A DNA stretch of 64,000 nt from Leeuwenhoekiella sp. MAR_2009_132 (GTDB lineage Bacteria > Bacteroidota > Bacteroidia > Flavobacteriales > Flavobacteriaceae), in the NCBI RefSeq assembly GCF_000687915.1, contig NZ_JHZY01000002.1, positions 744,001-808,000 on the forward strand, read 5' to 3'. The translations under genes were made by a program, and so were the position numbers. Of this stretch, positions 1-9,228 are shown piece after piece; position 1 is the first letter of the stretch, and every line of letters starts with the position of its first letter. The notes under the pieces were generated by a model that worked only from the letters and a program-made list of their open reading frames with translations, searched no databases and was not told where the DNA came from.

Positions 1-1148
1 TGACCATTACTGCTTTCTGAAACAAGCGTCTCGAGTAGACTAACTACCTTTTTCTTTTCGTCCCTAATAGGATTTAAAAATGCATCCCATGCTTTACGTT
101 TTCCTTCGCGAACGTTGCGTTTAATATCTTTTTCAATATCAATTAGTTCTTCTTCAGTAGCGATTTGGTTATTAAGCATCCACTCTCGCATTTTTGCAAT
201 ACAATCATGGTCTTTTTCCCATTGTAGGCGATCACTATTTTTATAACGCTCGTGAGAACCTGATGTTGAATGCCCTTGCGGTTGTGTCAATTCAGTCACG
301 TGCAGTATTACGGGAACATGTTCTGTACGGGCAATATTTCCTGCTTTCTCAAAAGTTTCTATAAGGGCGGGATAATCCCAACCTTTAACTTTTAGTATTT
401 CAAAACCTTTTTCGGTTTCAGTACGTTGAAAACCGCTTAAGATTTCAGATATACTTTCTTTTGTTGTTTGATGTCTTGCATGTACTGAAATACCGTAATC
501 ATCATCCCAAACACTAATAACCATGGGTACCTGTAATACACCGGCAGCGTTTATAGTTTCAAAAAACATTCCTTCAGAAGTGCTGGCATTACCTATGGTA
601 CCCCAGGCTACTTCATTACCCTTATCAGATAATCCATTGGTTTCTGTTTCAGTAACATTTCTAAAGATTTTTGAAGCCTGAGCAAGACCTAATAGTCTTG
701 GCATTTGGCCTGCAGTAGGAGAGATGTCTGCACTGCTATTGTATTGCTCCAATAGATTTTTTAATACTCCGTGTTCATCAAGACTGTGTGTACCAAAATG
801 ACCGCCCATTTGTTTACCGGCACTCATAGGGTCATTTTCTATACTTGTATGCGCATAGAGACCCGCAAAGAAATTTGCTATAGTAAACTCGCCTATAGCC
901 ATCATAAAGGTCTGATCACGATAATATCCTGACCGCCAATCACCTTTTTTAAAGGCTTTTGCCATTGCCAGCTGGGGTACTTCTTTTCCGTCGCCAAAAA
1001 TACCAAACTTAGCCTTACCTGTTAAAACTTCTCGACGTCCTAATAAACTACATTCTCTACTGGTAACAGCTATTTTGTAATCTTCTAGAACGGTTAATTT
1101 AAAATCTTGAAAAGATATTTCAGAAGTAGGCTCAGATTGCGTGTGCAT
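1..1148 (-). CDS. 2-oxoacid (branched-chain type) dehydrogenase E1, alpha region, 3'-truncated by window edge
   Basis: About 382 N-terminal residues are present, starting MHTQSEPTSEISFQDF; the gene runs off the left edge, so it has no stop here. It is the thiamine-diphosphate E1 of a 2-oxoacid dehydrogenase complex, decarboxylating a 2-oxo acid (probably branched-chain) and passing the acyl group to lipoyl-E2. The E1-alpha signature is visible: KKGDWRSGYYRDQT near residue 65, the TPP segment GNASTSEGMFFETINAAG, then VWDDDYGISV. In flavobacteria this protein is usually an alpha/beta fusion of 650-800 residues, so the beta half should lie to the left; that part is inference. The ATG at 1148 is chosen because a TAnnTTTG promoter box sits 18 nt upstream. 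Cytoplasmic. The family is certain; the substrate is not. Confidence 0.88.
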   Translation of the reverse strand, partial: MHTQSEPTSEISFQDFKLTVLEDYKIAVTSRECSLLGRREVLTGKAKFGIFGDGKEVPQLAMAKAFKKGDWRSGYYRDQTFMMAIGEFTIANFFAGLYAHTSIENDPMSAGKQMGGHFGTHSLDEHGVLKNLLEQYNSSADISPTAGQMPRLLGLAQASKIFRNVTETETNGLSDKGNEVAWGTIGNASTSEGMFFETINAAGVLQVPMVISVWDDDYGISVHARHQTTKESISEILSGFQRTETEKGFEILKVKGWDYPALIETFEKAGNIARTEHVPVILHVTELTQPQGHSTSGSHERYKNSDRLQWEKDHDCIAKMREWMLNNQIATEEELIDIEKDIKRNVREGKRKAWDAFLNPIRDEKKKVVSLLETLVSESSNG

Positions 1149-1166
1149 ATGTATAATGAGTTTTCA

Positions 1167-1198
1167 CAAAAATAAGTAAAAAACCCGTTAAACACAAT
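1167..1198 (-). promoter_or_regulatory. Bacteroidota-type promoter of the E1 dehydrogenase gene
   Basis: On the minus strand TATTTTTG (1174-1167) matches the TAnnTTTG -7 box exactly, and ATTG (1198-1195) lies 20 nt upstream at the position of the -33 TTTG/TTG box. The predicted transcription start is about 10 nt before the ATG at 1148. The motif is seen; promoter activity is inferred. Confidence 0.6.
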
Positions 1199-1333
1199 TC
1201 AATAATTATCTAATAAAATGATAATTTTTTAATAAAAACCTATTTAATTGCGGGTTATTCAATAAATGGAAATTTAAAGGGGTATTTAATGAATTTATTT
1301 AAATTTATTGATGATCAAATAATTAAAATAAAC

Positions 1334-4165
1334 TCAATACCATTTGCGGGTAAAGAGGCTTAACATTGTTCCTATATCTAAGGTAACGATAAAGCGTATT
1401 TTCTGATCGTAATTTTGTTGACCTACTTCCCAGCCGTTAGAAGAATATACCGGGAAAAACAGCTCAAAATAATCTTCAACTAATACGGTGCGTATCCCGC
1501 TATCGTATAAAAAACGTGCAGGATCTCCCTGGTTTTTTATAAGCCCTACATCTACGTAGCCGTGAATAAAGTTCCAAAGGGTTGTACTTGTATTAATAGA
1601 GGTGAGCCATTGATTTCCGAAGGGAGTATCAAGTTGTGATTTAAAACCACCTTCAGCCAGTATAAGTTGTTGACTAAACAAACCACTGCTTTCTGAACGA
1701 CCGTAGTAATTGTAATTAAATAAATAATCTGTAGGTCGGTCTGTAGCAAAGCTAAAATAGTCACCATCAGAACGGGTATCGTTGTATAAAAACGTACCAC
1801 CAAAGAAACGTAAATCAAATTGCCTGTTGTTAAGAAAAACTTTTCGGTATTTAGCGGTTACTGATAGTTTACTAAATTTTTGAGCGAGTTGAAAATCGGT
1901 ATTCCAGCTTAATGAGTTTATTACTCCGGGATCATTATTTGAATACTGAACATTAAAGACACTGTAATTAGGATCATCATTGCTTATAAAATTAGACTCA
2001 TCGCGGTAAACATTAATGTTGCGTATACTTAGATATTCGCGTTTGTCTGATCTAAAATCATCTGGTCTAAAAGCAAATGTTATAAACGGAGAGTATTTTT
2101 TATAAAGTGCGTCTGGCGCATAAGAAGATAAGGAGCCGCCTATACCATAGCGTATTGCAAAAAGATTTCCCTCATCAAGATTTTGAGTATAGGTAAACCC
2201 CGCGCTTCCGGTAATTTTATTTGATTTAAAACCATATTGTGGTTCAATCTTATAATTGAAGGGTTTAGAGAGTAAAGTCTTATTATACATTTTAGCTCCT
2301 AATCTAAAACCGTCGTAAAAGTTATATTCTGCAACAGGCATAAAAAACACCTGATTTTTTGAAGGATCTTCTAAATCCTGAAAGAGCTTAAACTGAAAGG
2401 GTTTATTAACACCTAAAAAAGGATTTAATTTTTTGTAATTATTACGTCTATTGAATTCAGGAACAAATCCTTCCGCATTAATAACTACCCGATCTATATT
2501 TTTATTTGAAATAGAGATTTGCTTTTCTTTTTTAAAACCCTCAACCCAGGTTTTAGAAACTATAGAATCTCCTTTCATCCCATAAACTGGAACCGGGACT
2601 AAGATTCCTGTTTTATTACGTAGTTCTATATTTATAGAATCTCCTCTTTTCTTTACTTCGTTAAATTTAAAATCTATGTTTTTTCGGGTAGTTACAAAAT
2701 CATTAAAAAACCAGTCTAGGTTTTTATTGGTTTTAGAGCGTACAATTTGTTCAAAATCTTTAGGAGAGGTAAGCTTTAATTGATTTTCGCTGTAGAATTG
2801 TTTAATGCTATTTTGAATTAGCGTGTCTGATAAATATTCTGAAAGATAATTTACACCACTAGCAGCTTTGTAAGAATTTGAAATGTTTACATTAAACTTA
2901 ATTAAGGAGTCTTTAGGGGTCGCTAAAGATTGATCAAGATTCAACCGAGCCATGTGCAAATACAACAAATTGTACTGCTCATTAAATTCTAAGTTTGAAA
3001 TATTAAACTGTCTGGCGACCCAGTAACGGTTTAAAGTTCCCAGTACTTTTAAATTGGGATAATAGGTATCCATATACCGCATCATCATATTCATCTTCAC
3101 AACATCTGCAACCCATTTATGTTCTCGTGGGTTTATAAAAAGTGTGCGATCTACATAATTATTAATTGCAGTTTTTAATATTTTAAGCTCGTACTTAAAA
3201 TCTTCTGGGAAGGGACTAAAGAAGTTGGGTAATTGATTTAAGCCATAAACAGGATTTTCCTTATAATCAATATTAGAAATTACCAGTTTCTCAAAAGGAT
3301 AATCTCCTAACTCTTTATCAAGATAGTTTGTAATTTTATCAATGATAAGCGCTTCACGTTCTGGAATTACCTTAGTGTCACTGATATTTGTTATAACCGT
3401 TACAGGATCTGTTTCAGTAATTAAAAAATCTGAATTCTGCCGAAAGTAAATAGTGGTATTGTTTCTGTTTTTTCCTTCGAGTTGTATGGTTCGGTATAAA
3501 GATTCTTCATCTAATGAACTTTTAGTTTGAACCAACTCATTTATAAGAAGATAATTTTTCTTAAACGAGAAGTCTATTTTAAAATCTGTAGGAACCATGT
3601 ACAGATCGTCCAGGTCTTTATTGCTGTAATAATGCCATTCACCATCATAAACAGCGGGAGCAATAAACCAATATTTTAAATTGAAATCTCCATTATTTAA
3701 AGCACCATAACCTGTAAAGCGAGAATCGGGTATATGTATTTCATAATTAAGCCTGAGCATTTGTGTTTCTCCCGGAGCTAATGGATGATTGAGTTTAACT
3801 TCTAGAATATCTTCAGCTTTAGGAATACGTTTAAAGTCTAACATCTTAAACGTGTCGTCTATAATTGAATTGACTTGGGTATAACCTCTTTCTTCTGTTG
3901 AAGCTAAATGAAATCTTCGGTCATAATTTTCTGCAAAGCGTCTACCTAATTTTGATTGCTTAGACGCAAAACTATTTGCCCAATCATTAAAATATAATGA
4001 TGTTAATGTGTCTTTAGCGGTATTTACAAAAAAAACTTTCTGTTGAATTACAAGTGTTTTTGAGTCTTCATACAATCGTGCAGATATATTAATACGATTC
4101 TGCGCTTCGCCGGTTGCGGGAAGTATAAAAATCACTAGTAGAAGCGCTTTTAAAAACGTCTTCAT
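1334..4165 (-). CDS. M1-aminopeptidase-like outer-membrane protein lacking the zinc motif
   Basis: 943 residues with a signal peptide (MKTFLKALLLVIFILPATGEAQ). The N-terminal half resembles the beta-sandwich and catalytic-like regions of M1 (gluzincin) peptidases: VYGLNQLPN at about 306-314 sits where M1 enzymes have the GxMEN exopeptidase motif. The place expected for HExxH instead reads REHKWVADVV (347-356), with no HExxH anywhere. The C-terminal ~350 residues are rich in alternating aromatic strands and end in the strand FTRKWY, like an outer-membrane beta-barrel or surface-antigen domain. I read it as a surface- or periplasm-facing, probably non-catalytic, peptidase-like protein anchored by a barrel; this is inference. 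Flavobacterial relatives are usually annotated as metalloproteases. It follows the LOG gene by 118 nt, which contain an 11-bp hairpin. Confidence 0.75.
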   Translation of the reverse strand: MKTFLKALLLVIFILPATGEAQNRINISARLYEDSKTLVIQQKVFFVNTAKDTLTSLYFNDWANSFASKQSKLGRRFAENYDRRFHLASTEERGYTQVNSIIDDTFKMLDFKRIPKAEDILEVKLNHPLAPGETQMLRLNYEIHIPDSRFTGYGALNNGDFNLKYWFIAPAVYDGEWHYYSNKDLDDLYMVPTDFKIDFSFKKNYLLINELVQTKSSLDEESLYRTIQLEGKNRNNTTIYFRQNSDFLITETDPVTVITNISDTKVIPEREALIIDKITNYLDKELGDYPFEKLVISNIDYKENPVYGLNQLPNFFSPFPEDFKYELKILKTAINNYVDRTLFINPREHKWVADVVKMNMMMRYMDTYYPNLKVLGTLNRYWVARQFNISNLEFNEQYNLLYLHMARLNLDQSLATPKDSLIKFNVNISNSYKAASGVNYLSEYLSDTLIQNSIKQFYSENQLKLTSPKDFEQIVRSKTNKNLDWFFNDFVTTRKNIDFKFNEVKKRGDSINIELRNKTGILVPVPVYGMKGDSIVSKTWVEGFKKEKQISISNKNIDRVVINAEGFVPEFNRRNNYKKLNPFLGVNKPFQFKLFQDLEDPSKNQVFFMPVAEYNFYDGFRLGAKMYNKTLLSKPFNYKIEPQYGFKSNKITGSAGFTYTQNLDEGNLFAIRYGIGGSLSSYAPDALYKKYSPFITFAFRPDDFRSDKREYLSIRNINVYRDESNFISNDDPNYSVFNVQYSNNDPGVINSLSWNTDFQLAQKFSKLSVTAKYRKVFLNNRQFDLRFFGGTFLYNDTRSDGDYFSFATDRPTDYLFNYNYYGRSESSGLFSQQLILAEGGFKSQLDTPFGNQWLTSINTSTTLWNFIHGYVDVGLIKNQGDPARFLYDSGIRTVLVEDYFELFFPVYSSNGWEVGQQNYDQKIRFIVTLDIGTMLSLFTRKWY

Positions 4166-4228
4166 AAATTTATGTGTAAATGCAAATTGACCAAAATGGG
4201 AAATAGCACAGGGGTTTTTAATGATTAG

Positions 4229-4257
4229 CGTTAAGTATTGTCACTATACTTAACGCA
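4229..4257. repeat. Perfect 11-bp inverted repeat between LOG gene and M1-like gene
   Basis: GCGTTAAGTAT (4229-4239) and ATACTTAACGC (4247-4257) form a perfect 11-bp stem with a 7-nt loop. There is no convincing T-tract on either strand, so it is not a clear intrinsic terminator. It lies in the leader of the M1-like gene and could be an operator, an mRNA-stability hairpin or a weak terminator. Confidence 0.6.
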
Positions 4258-4283
4258 ATTACACTGGTACTGGTTTTACAACT

Positions 4284-4973
4284 TTAAAAGTTAGGACTTA
4301 ATTCATACTCATTATAAAAATTATTAAGTACTTCAAGAACTTCGTCTGCAGTATCAACTAAATAAATAAGATCTACATCTGCATCACTTATATTTTTAAA
4401 ACTGTCTAGCAGCGTATTTCTAATCCACGTCATAAGGTCTTTCCAGAAATCTGTACCTACCAGTATGATAGGAAATTTATCAATCTTATGTGTTTGAATT
4501 AGTGTAATTGCCTCAAACAATTCGTCTAACGTGCCAAAACCACCGGGAAGTACTACAAATCCCTGAGAATATTTAACAAACATAACCTTGCGCACAAAAA
4601 AGTAATCAAAATCTATACTCTTATCGCCATCTATATACGGATTATCGTGTTGTTCAAAAGGTAAATCTATATTAAGACCTACCGAGGTACCGCCTGCAAG
4701 GTGTGCACCTTTATTACCAGCTTCCATAATACCGGGACCTCCACCTGTAATTACGCCATAACCGTTATCTACGATTTTCTCTGCGATTTCGACTGCTAGC
4801 TTGTAATATTTTTGATCTGGTTTTGTACGCGCACTTCCGAAGATAGAAACACAAGGTCCTATTCTGCTAAGTTTCTCAAAACCACTTACAAATTCGCCCA
4901 TAATTTTAAATAGGGCCCAAGAATCATTTGTTTTTATTTCATTCCAGCCCTTAGGCTTATTTTCATTTCTCAT
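4284..4973 (-). CDS. LOG family protein (TIGR00730-type, cytokinin riboside 5'-monophosphate phosphoribohydrolase-like)
   Basis: 229 residues with a Rossmann-like lysine-decarboxylase-like fold. Both hallmark motifs are present: GVITGGGPGIMEAGNKGA (about residues 73-90) and LPGGFGTLDELFEAIT (about 142-157), which bind nucleotide monophosphate and carry the PGGxGTxxE active site. LOG enzymes release ribose 5-phosphate from N-modified AMP; in many bacteria the true role is nucleotide housekeeping rather than hormone production. It starts at an ATG 35 nt after the uvrA stop on the same strand, so the two are probably co-transcribed. Cytoplasmic, normal length for the longer bacterial LOG group. 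Confidence 0.9.
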   Translation of the reverse strand: MRNENKPKGWNEIKTNDSWALFKIMGEFVSGFEKLSRIGPCVSIFGSARTKPDQKYYKLAVEIAEKIVDNGYGVITGGGPGIMEAGNKGAHLAGGTSVGLNIDLPFEQHDNPYIDGDKSIDFDYFFVRKVMFVKYSQGFVVLPGGFGTLDELFEAITLIQTHKIDKFPIILVGTDFWKDLMTWIRNTLLDSFKNISDADVDLIYLVDTADEVLEVLNNFYNEYELSPNF

Positions 4974-5008
4974 ATTAAGAGTTTGATTTTAATGTTTAGG
5001 AGAGCGTT

Positions 5009-7840
5009 CTAATTTAGCTCTTTTTGTAAGAATTGAGCTGTATAACTCTTCTTATCTTTTGCTACTTCTTCTGGTGTTCCTTTAGCAACAAGTTGTCCGC
5101 CGTTCTTGCCACCTTCATAACCAATGTCTATAATGTGGTCTGCCAGTTTGATAACATCCATATTATGCTCTATGATTAGCATTGTATTTCCTTTATCTGT
5201 CAAACGATTTAAAACATCCATCAGGATACGTACATCTTCAAAGTGCAAACCGGTTGTAGGCTCGTCGAGTATGTAAAATGTGTTACCGGTATCTCTTTTA
5301 GAAAGCTCGGTTGCCAGTTTAATACGCTGTGCTTCCCCACCAGATAGGGTAGTAGACTGTTGACCCAGCGAAATATAACCCAGACCTACATCCTGTATTG
5401 TTTTTACTTTTCGGTAAATCTTCGGAATGTGTTCAAAGAAGGGTACCGCCTCATCAATGGTCATTTCTAGAACATCGGCGATACTTTTTCCCTTATATCT
5501 AATTTCTAAAGTTTCTCTATTGAAACGTTTACCCTGGCAAGTCTCACATTCTACATACACATCTGGTAAGAAATTCATTTCTATAACACGTAAGCCACCA
5601 CCTTTACAGGTCTCACAACGACCACCTGCAACATTAAAGCTGAAACGCCCTGGTTTATAACCACGTATTAACGATTCTGGCATCTTAGCAAATAAACTGC
5701 GTATTTCGCCAAAAACTCCCGTGTACGTTGCCGGGTTTGAACGCGGAGTACGACCTATGGGAGATTGATTAATGTCTATTACTTTATCACACTCATCAAG
5801 ACCTTTTATACTTTTATAAGGTGCCGGTTTTTTAACTCCGTTGAAATAATGTGCATTCATAATAGGGTAGAGGGTCTCATTAATAAGCGTAGATTTTCCG
5901 CTACCGGAAACACCCGTTACCACAATCATTTTTCCTAACGGAAACGTAACATTCACGTTCTTAAGGTTATTACCTGTTGCACCTTTTAAAATTATCTTTT
6001 TGCCATTACCTTTTCTACGTTTTTCAGGTACAGCAATTTCTTTTTCCCCATTAATATACTGTGCAGTTAGGGTATGTTGCTTTAAAAGTTCTTTAGGGGT
6101 TCCCTCGCTAATGATCTCCCCGCCGTGCTTACCAGCAAACGGCCCGATATCAATAACATAATCTGCACGCTCAATCATATCTTTATCGTGCTCAACCACT
6201 AAAACTGAATTGCCCAAATCGCGCAAAGCGACCAGCGAATTAATTAGTTTTTCATTGTCACGCTGATGCAAACCAATACTAGGTTCATCAAGAATATAAA
6301 GAACTCCTACAAGCTGAGACCCTATTTGAGTTGCTAAGCGTATACGTTGCGCTTCCCCACCAGATAAGGATTTTGAGCTTCGGTTTAAGCTTAAATAGGT
6401 AAGACCTACATCAACTAAAAACTGAAGACGGGCATTAATTTCTTTTAAAATTTCGGTCGCAATTGCTTTTTGTTTTTCACTTAAATGCTGAGGCACCTCT
6501 TTAAACCATGCGGCGAGTTCCAGAATATCCATATTAGATAGTTCTGCAATGTTTTTTTCATTTACTCGAAAGTATAAAGACTCTTTGCGTAAGCGTGAAC
6601 CTTCACAAACAGGGCACTCTACCTTTTCCATGTATTCTTTTGCCCATCTTTTTAGGGAAGCAGAATCATTATTCTCGTAGGTGCTTTCAATAAATTTAGC
6701 GACACCTTCAAAATCTATTTTGTAGCTTCTGCTAACTCCTAAAGTTTTAGAATCTACTGTAAATTTCTCATTGCCACCATACATAATCATATCTATAGCC
6801 TCTTTCGGAATGTCTTTAATAGGATCTGTCAATTTAAAATTAAAGCGTTGTGCGATAATTTCTAATTGCTTAAATATCCAATTGTTTTTCTGAGTTCCGT
6901 GAGGTGCGAGACCTCCAGCTTTGATAGAAAGTTTAGGGTCAGGAATTATTTTATCTAAATTAACCACGCGCAATTCGCCAATACCGTTACAATTAGGACA
7001 GGCTCCTTTAGGCGAGTTAAATGAAAAGTTATTAGGTTCTGGGTTAGGATACGAGATTCCTGAAGTAGGACACATTAAACTACGGCTAAAATAACGCGCC
7101 TCGTTCGTGTCGTGATCTAAAATCATCATCACGTCTTCACCGTGATACATCGCGGTGTTAATAGTTTCCATTAAGCGCTTATCTAAATCCTGCTCATCAT
7201 CAATTTTTAACCGGTCGATTACGATTTCTATATCGTGAACCTTGTACCGGTCAATTTTCATCCCTTTTTCGATGTCTTTTATTTCGCCATCAATTCTAAC
7301 TTTTAAAAATCCTTGTTTTGCAATTTGTTCAAAAAGTTCGCGGTAGTGCCCTTTTCGACTTCTAATTACTGGGGCTAAAACATTAACTCGTTTTCCGTGG
7401 TACTCAGATTTTATTAGATCTTTAATTTGATCATCGCTATAGCTCACCATTTTTTCACCCGTCTCATAGCTGTACGCATCACTAGCGCGTGCAAAAAGAA
7501 GACGTAAAAAATCATAAATCTCTGTAATCGTACCCACGGTAGAACGCGGACTTTTACTAGTAGTTTTTTGCTCAATAGCGATTACGGGAGAGAGTCCTTG
7601 TATTTGATCAACATCAGGGCGCTCTAAACCTCCTAAAAACTGGCGGGCATATGCCGAAAAAGTTTCAATATAACGTCGCTGCCCTTCTGCGTAGATTGTG
7701 TCAAAAGCTAAAGAGCTCTTACCGCTACCCGAAAGGCCCGTAATTACAACTAGTTTTTCTCTGGGAATTTGAACATCTATATTCTTTAGATTATGGGCTC
7801 TTGCGCCATAAACTTCAATGTATTCTTGTGTTTCTGCCAT
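5009..7840 (-). CDS. uvrA: Excinuclease ABC subunit UvrA
   Basis: 943 residues from the ATG at MAETQEYIEV. UvrA recognises DNA damage and loads UvrB in nucleotide excision repair. Two ABC ATPase cores are seen: Walker A GLSGSGKSS (about 35-43) and GVSGSGKSTL in the second half, each with an LSGGEAQRI signature and an ILDEP Walker B. Zinc-finger cysteines are present (CPNCNG; CETCKGG with CETCQG). Full length for the family. A TTG 12 nt upstream is also in frame, but a TACCTTTG promoter box at 7858-7865 (minus) would start transcription around there, favouring the ATG at 7840. No LexA-type operator was recognised. Confidence 0.97.
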   Translation of the reverse strand: MAETQEYIEVYGARAHNLKNIDVQIPREKLVVITGLSGSGKSSLAFDTIYAEGQRRYIETFSAYARQFLGGLERPDVDQIQGLSPVIAIEQKTTSKSPRSTVGTITEIYDFLRLLFARASDAYSYETGEKMVSYSDDQIKDLIKSEYHGKRVNVLAPVIRSRKGHYRELFEQIAKQGFLKVRIDGEIKDIEKGMKIDRYKVHDIEIVIDRLKIDDEQDLDKRLMETINTAMYHGEDVMMILDHDTNEARYFSRSLMCPTSGISYPNPEPNNFSFNSPKGACPNCNGIGELRVVNLDKIIPDPKLSIKAGGLAPHGTQKNNWIFKQLEIIAQRFNFKLTDPIKDIPKEAIDMIMYGGNEKFTVDSKTLGVSRSYKIDFEGVAKFIESTYENNDSASLKRWAKEYMEKVECPVCEGSRLRKESLYFRVNEKNIAELSNMDILELAAWFKEVPQHLSEKQKAIATEILKEINARLQFLVDVGLTYLSLNRSSKSLSGGEAQRIRLATQIGSQLVGVLYILDEPSIGLHQRDNEKLINSLVALRDLGNSVLVVEHDKDMIERADYVIDIGPFAGKHGGEIISEGTPKELLKQHTLTAQYINGEKEIAVPEKRRKGNGKKIILKGATGNNLKNVNVTFPLGKMIVVTGVSGSGKSTLINETLYPIMNAHYFNGVKKPAPYKSIKGLDECDKVIDINQSPIGRTPRSNPATYTGVFGEIRSLFAKMPESLIRGYKPGRFSFNVAGGRCETCKGGGLRVIEMNFLPDVYVECETCQGKRFNRETLEIRYKGKSIADVLEMTIDEAVPFFEHIPKIYRKVKTIQDVGLGYISLGQQSTTLSGGEAQRIKLATELSKRDTGNTFYILDEPTTGLHFEDVRILMDVLNRLTDKGNTMLIIEHNMDVIKLADHIIDIGYEGGKNGGQLVAKGTPEEVAKDKKSYTAQFLQKELN

Positions 7841-7857
7841 TTTCTTTTTCAAGTGTG

Positions 7858-7865
7858 CAAAGGTA
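7858..7865 (-). promoter_or_regulatory. Predicted -7 promoter box of uvrA
   Basis: Minus-strand TACCTTTG matches TAnnTTTG exactly and ends 17 nt before the ATG. No good -33 TTTG was found at the usual spacing, so this is a sequence-match prediction only. Confidence 0.5.
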
Positions 7866-8015
7866 CTGTAATTGAGTGAAAAATTGAAGAAAGTGCCGTT
7901 GTAGAAGACTTAAATAAAACACAATACCGTGCTCAATTTGGTTACTTAAATGACTTTTAAAAATAATTGTGAATAACGCTAAATTCTTATTAAGCCATTA
8001 AAGGGTTTAATTAAA

Positions 8016-9092
8016 TTAAATTGTAATCTCATAATTACCCAGCATCTGGGTAATAACGGTTTCAGTTTTTGAAATAAAAGAGTTGGGCTTTAATTTAACC
8101 TGATCAACTTTATCAAAATATGCTGTGATACTGCCATCTGCATATGCTTCAGGTATTACGGGATGTACATAATAACTTTTGCAAACGCTCCTGGTATTAC
8201 CCAGACCTTTTGCCGCGGCGTCATATGCGGTCAAAATGTTTTTAGCATTCTGTTTTTCTTCTTCAACATAACCGGAGTCACGCAATGACTCAAAGAATAT
8301 TTTTGTAGCTCCCCAGGTTCTAAAATCTTTAGCCGAGAATAAATTGCCACTCAGTTCGTGAATGTAGTCATTCACCATACCGCTGTCAATATGATGTTTG
8401 GTTCCGTCAGCATCGTAGAACTGAAATAGATCCCAACCAGGTATTTCTTCACACTGATTTACAAGATCAATTAGTTCTGGATCTGTGATTTTAATTTTAT
8501 GTTCTTTGCCTTTTTTTCCTATAAATTCAAACCGAATATCGCTTTCTGTTGTTTTAACGTGACGCGTGCGTAAGGTAGATAGCCCATAAGTTTGATTGCG
8601 CTTTGCATAACATGCATTTCCTACGCGTATATGGGTTTCTTCCATAAGGCGCAGTACCAATGCAAGCACTTTGCGTCGGGTCATTTTTTCTTCGTCAAGA
8701 TCTGCATCAACTTGCTTTCGCAATTGCGGAAGCACATTTGCAAACGAAGCTAATTTTAGAAATTTGGTCTCATTGCGCAGTTTATTCCACGTGTCGTGAT
8801 AGAGATATACTTTACGGTCTTTGTCATCGCGACCCACAGCTTGCAAATGCCCATTCTCTGGTTCTGCGATTAAAACGTCTTCCCAGGCCGGTGGTATGAC
8901 CAGTTTTTTTATACGGTTGAGAATAGGTTTTGATTTTATGGTTTTATCACCTTTACAATAGGTAAACCCCTTACCGTGTTTTTTACGGCAAATTGTAAGG
9001 TGTTGTTCTTTCACATAGATAAGATCTGCTATGCGAGCGGCCTCTTCGGGGCTCTTTAAAAGAGTTTCTAGTTTAGTTTCGGTGATGGTCAT
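8016..9092 (-). CDS. DNA topoisomerase IB (poxvirus/bacterial type)
   Basis: 358 residues. Type IB topoisomerases nick one strand through a 3'-phosphotyrosine, relaxing positive and negative supercoils without ATP. Seen: the N-terminal beta region (GFTYCKGDKTIKS; LVIPPAWEDVLI; HLQAVGRDDKDRKVYLYH), the catalytic-domain arginine region (ETHIRVGNACYAKRNQTYGLSTLRTRHV) and the C-terminal KSYYVHP stretch that carries the nucleophilic tyrosine. Length is normal for the bacterial family (about 330-370). A TAAATTTG box lies 5 nt before the ATG, so the mRNA may be leaderless. It is a single gene between uvrA and the M42 peptidase, on their strand but well separated. Confidence 0.93.
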   Translation of the reverse strand: MTITETKLETLLKSPEEAARIADLIYVKEQHLTICRKKHGKGFTYCKGDKTIKSKPILNRIKKLVIPPAWEDVLIAEPENGHLQAVGRDDKDRKVYLYHDTWNKLRNETKFLKLASFANVLPQLRKQVDADLDEEKMTRRKVLALVLRLMEETHIRVGNACYAKRNQTYGLSTLRTRHVKTTESDIRFEFIGKKGKEHKIKITDPELIDLVNQCEEIPGWDLFQFYDADGTKHHIDSGMVNDYIHELSGNLFSAKDFRTWGATKIFFESLRDSGYVEEEKQNAKNILTAYDAAAKGLGNTRSVCKSYYVHPVIPEAYADGSITAYFDKVDQVKLKPNSFISKTETVITQMLGNYEITI

Positions 9093-9167
9093 GCTATCAA
9101 ATTTAAAAGCAATTTTGTATGATTTGTACTAATAAAGTGTGAAATGTCTATTCAAAAAAAATGAAAG

Positions 9168-9206
9168 CAAAAAAAATGTCCGAAAGCAGCAGTGCTTCCG
9201 GACATT
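9168..9206 (-). terminator. Intrinsic terminator after the M42 peptidase gene
   Basis: Stem arms 9175-9188 and 9193-9206 (14 bp, one mismatch, 4-nt loop). On the minus strand the hairpin is followed by a run of T from the A-run at 9168-9174. It lies just downstream of the stop at 9229. Confidence 0.85.
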
Positions 9207-9228
9207 TAAATTCAGATATTATAATTAA

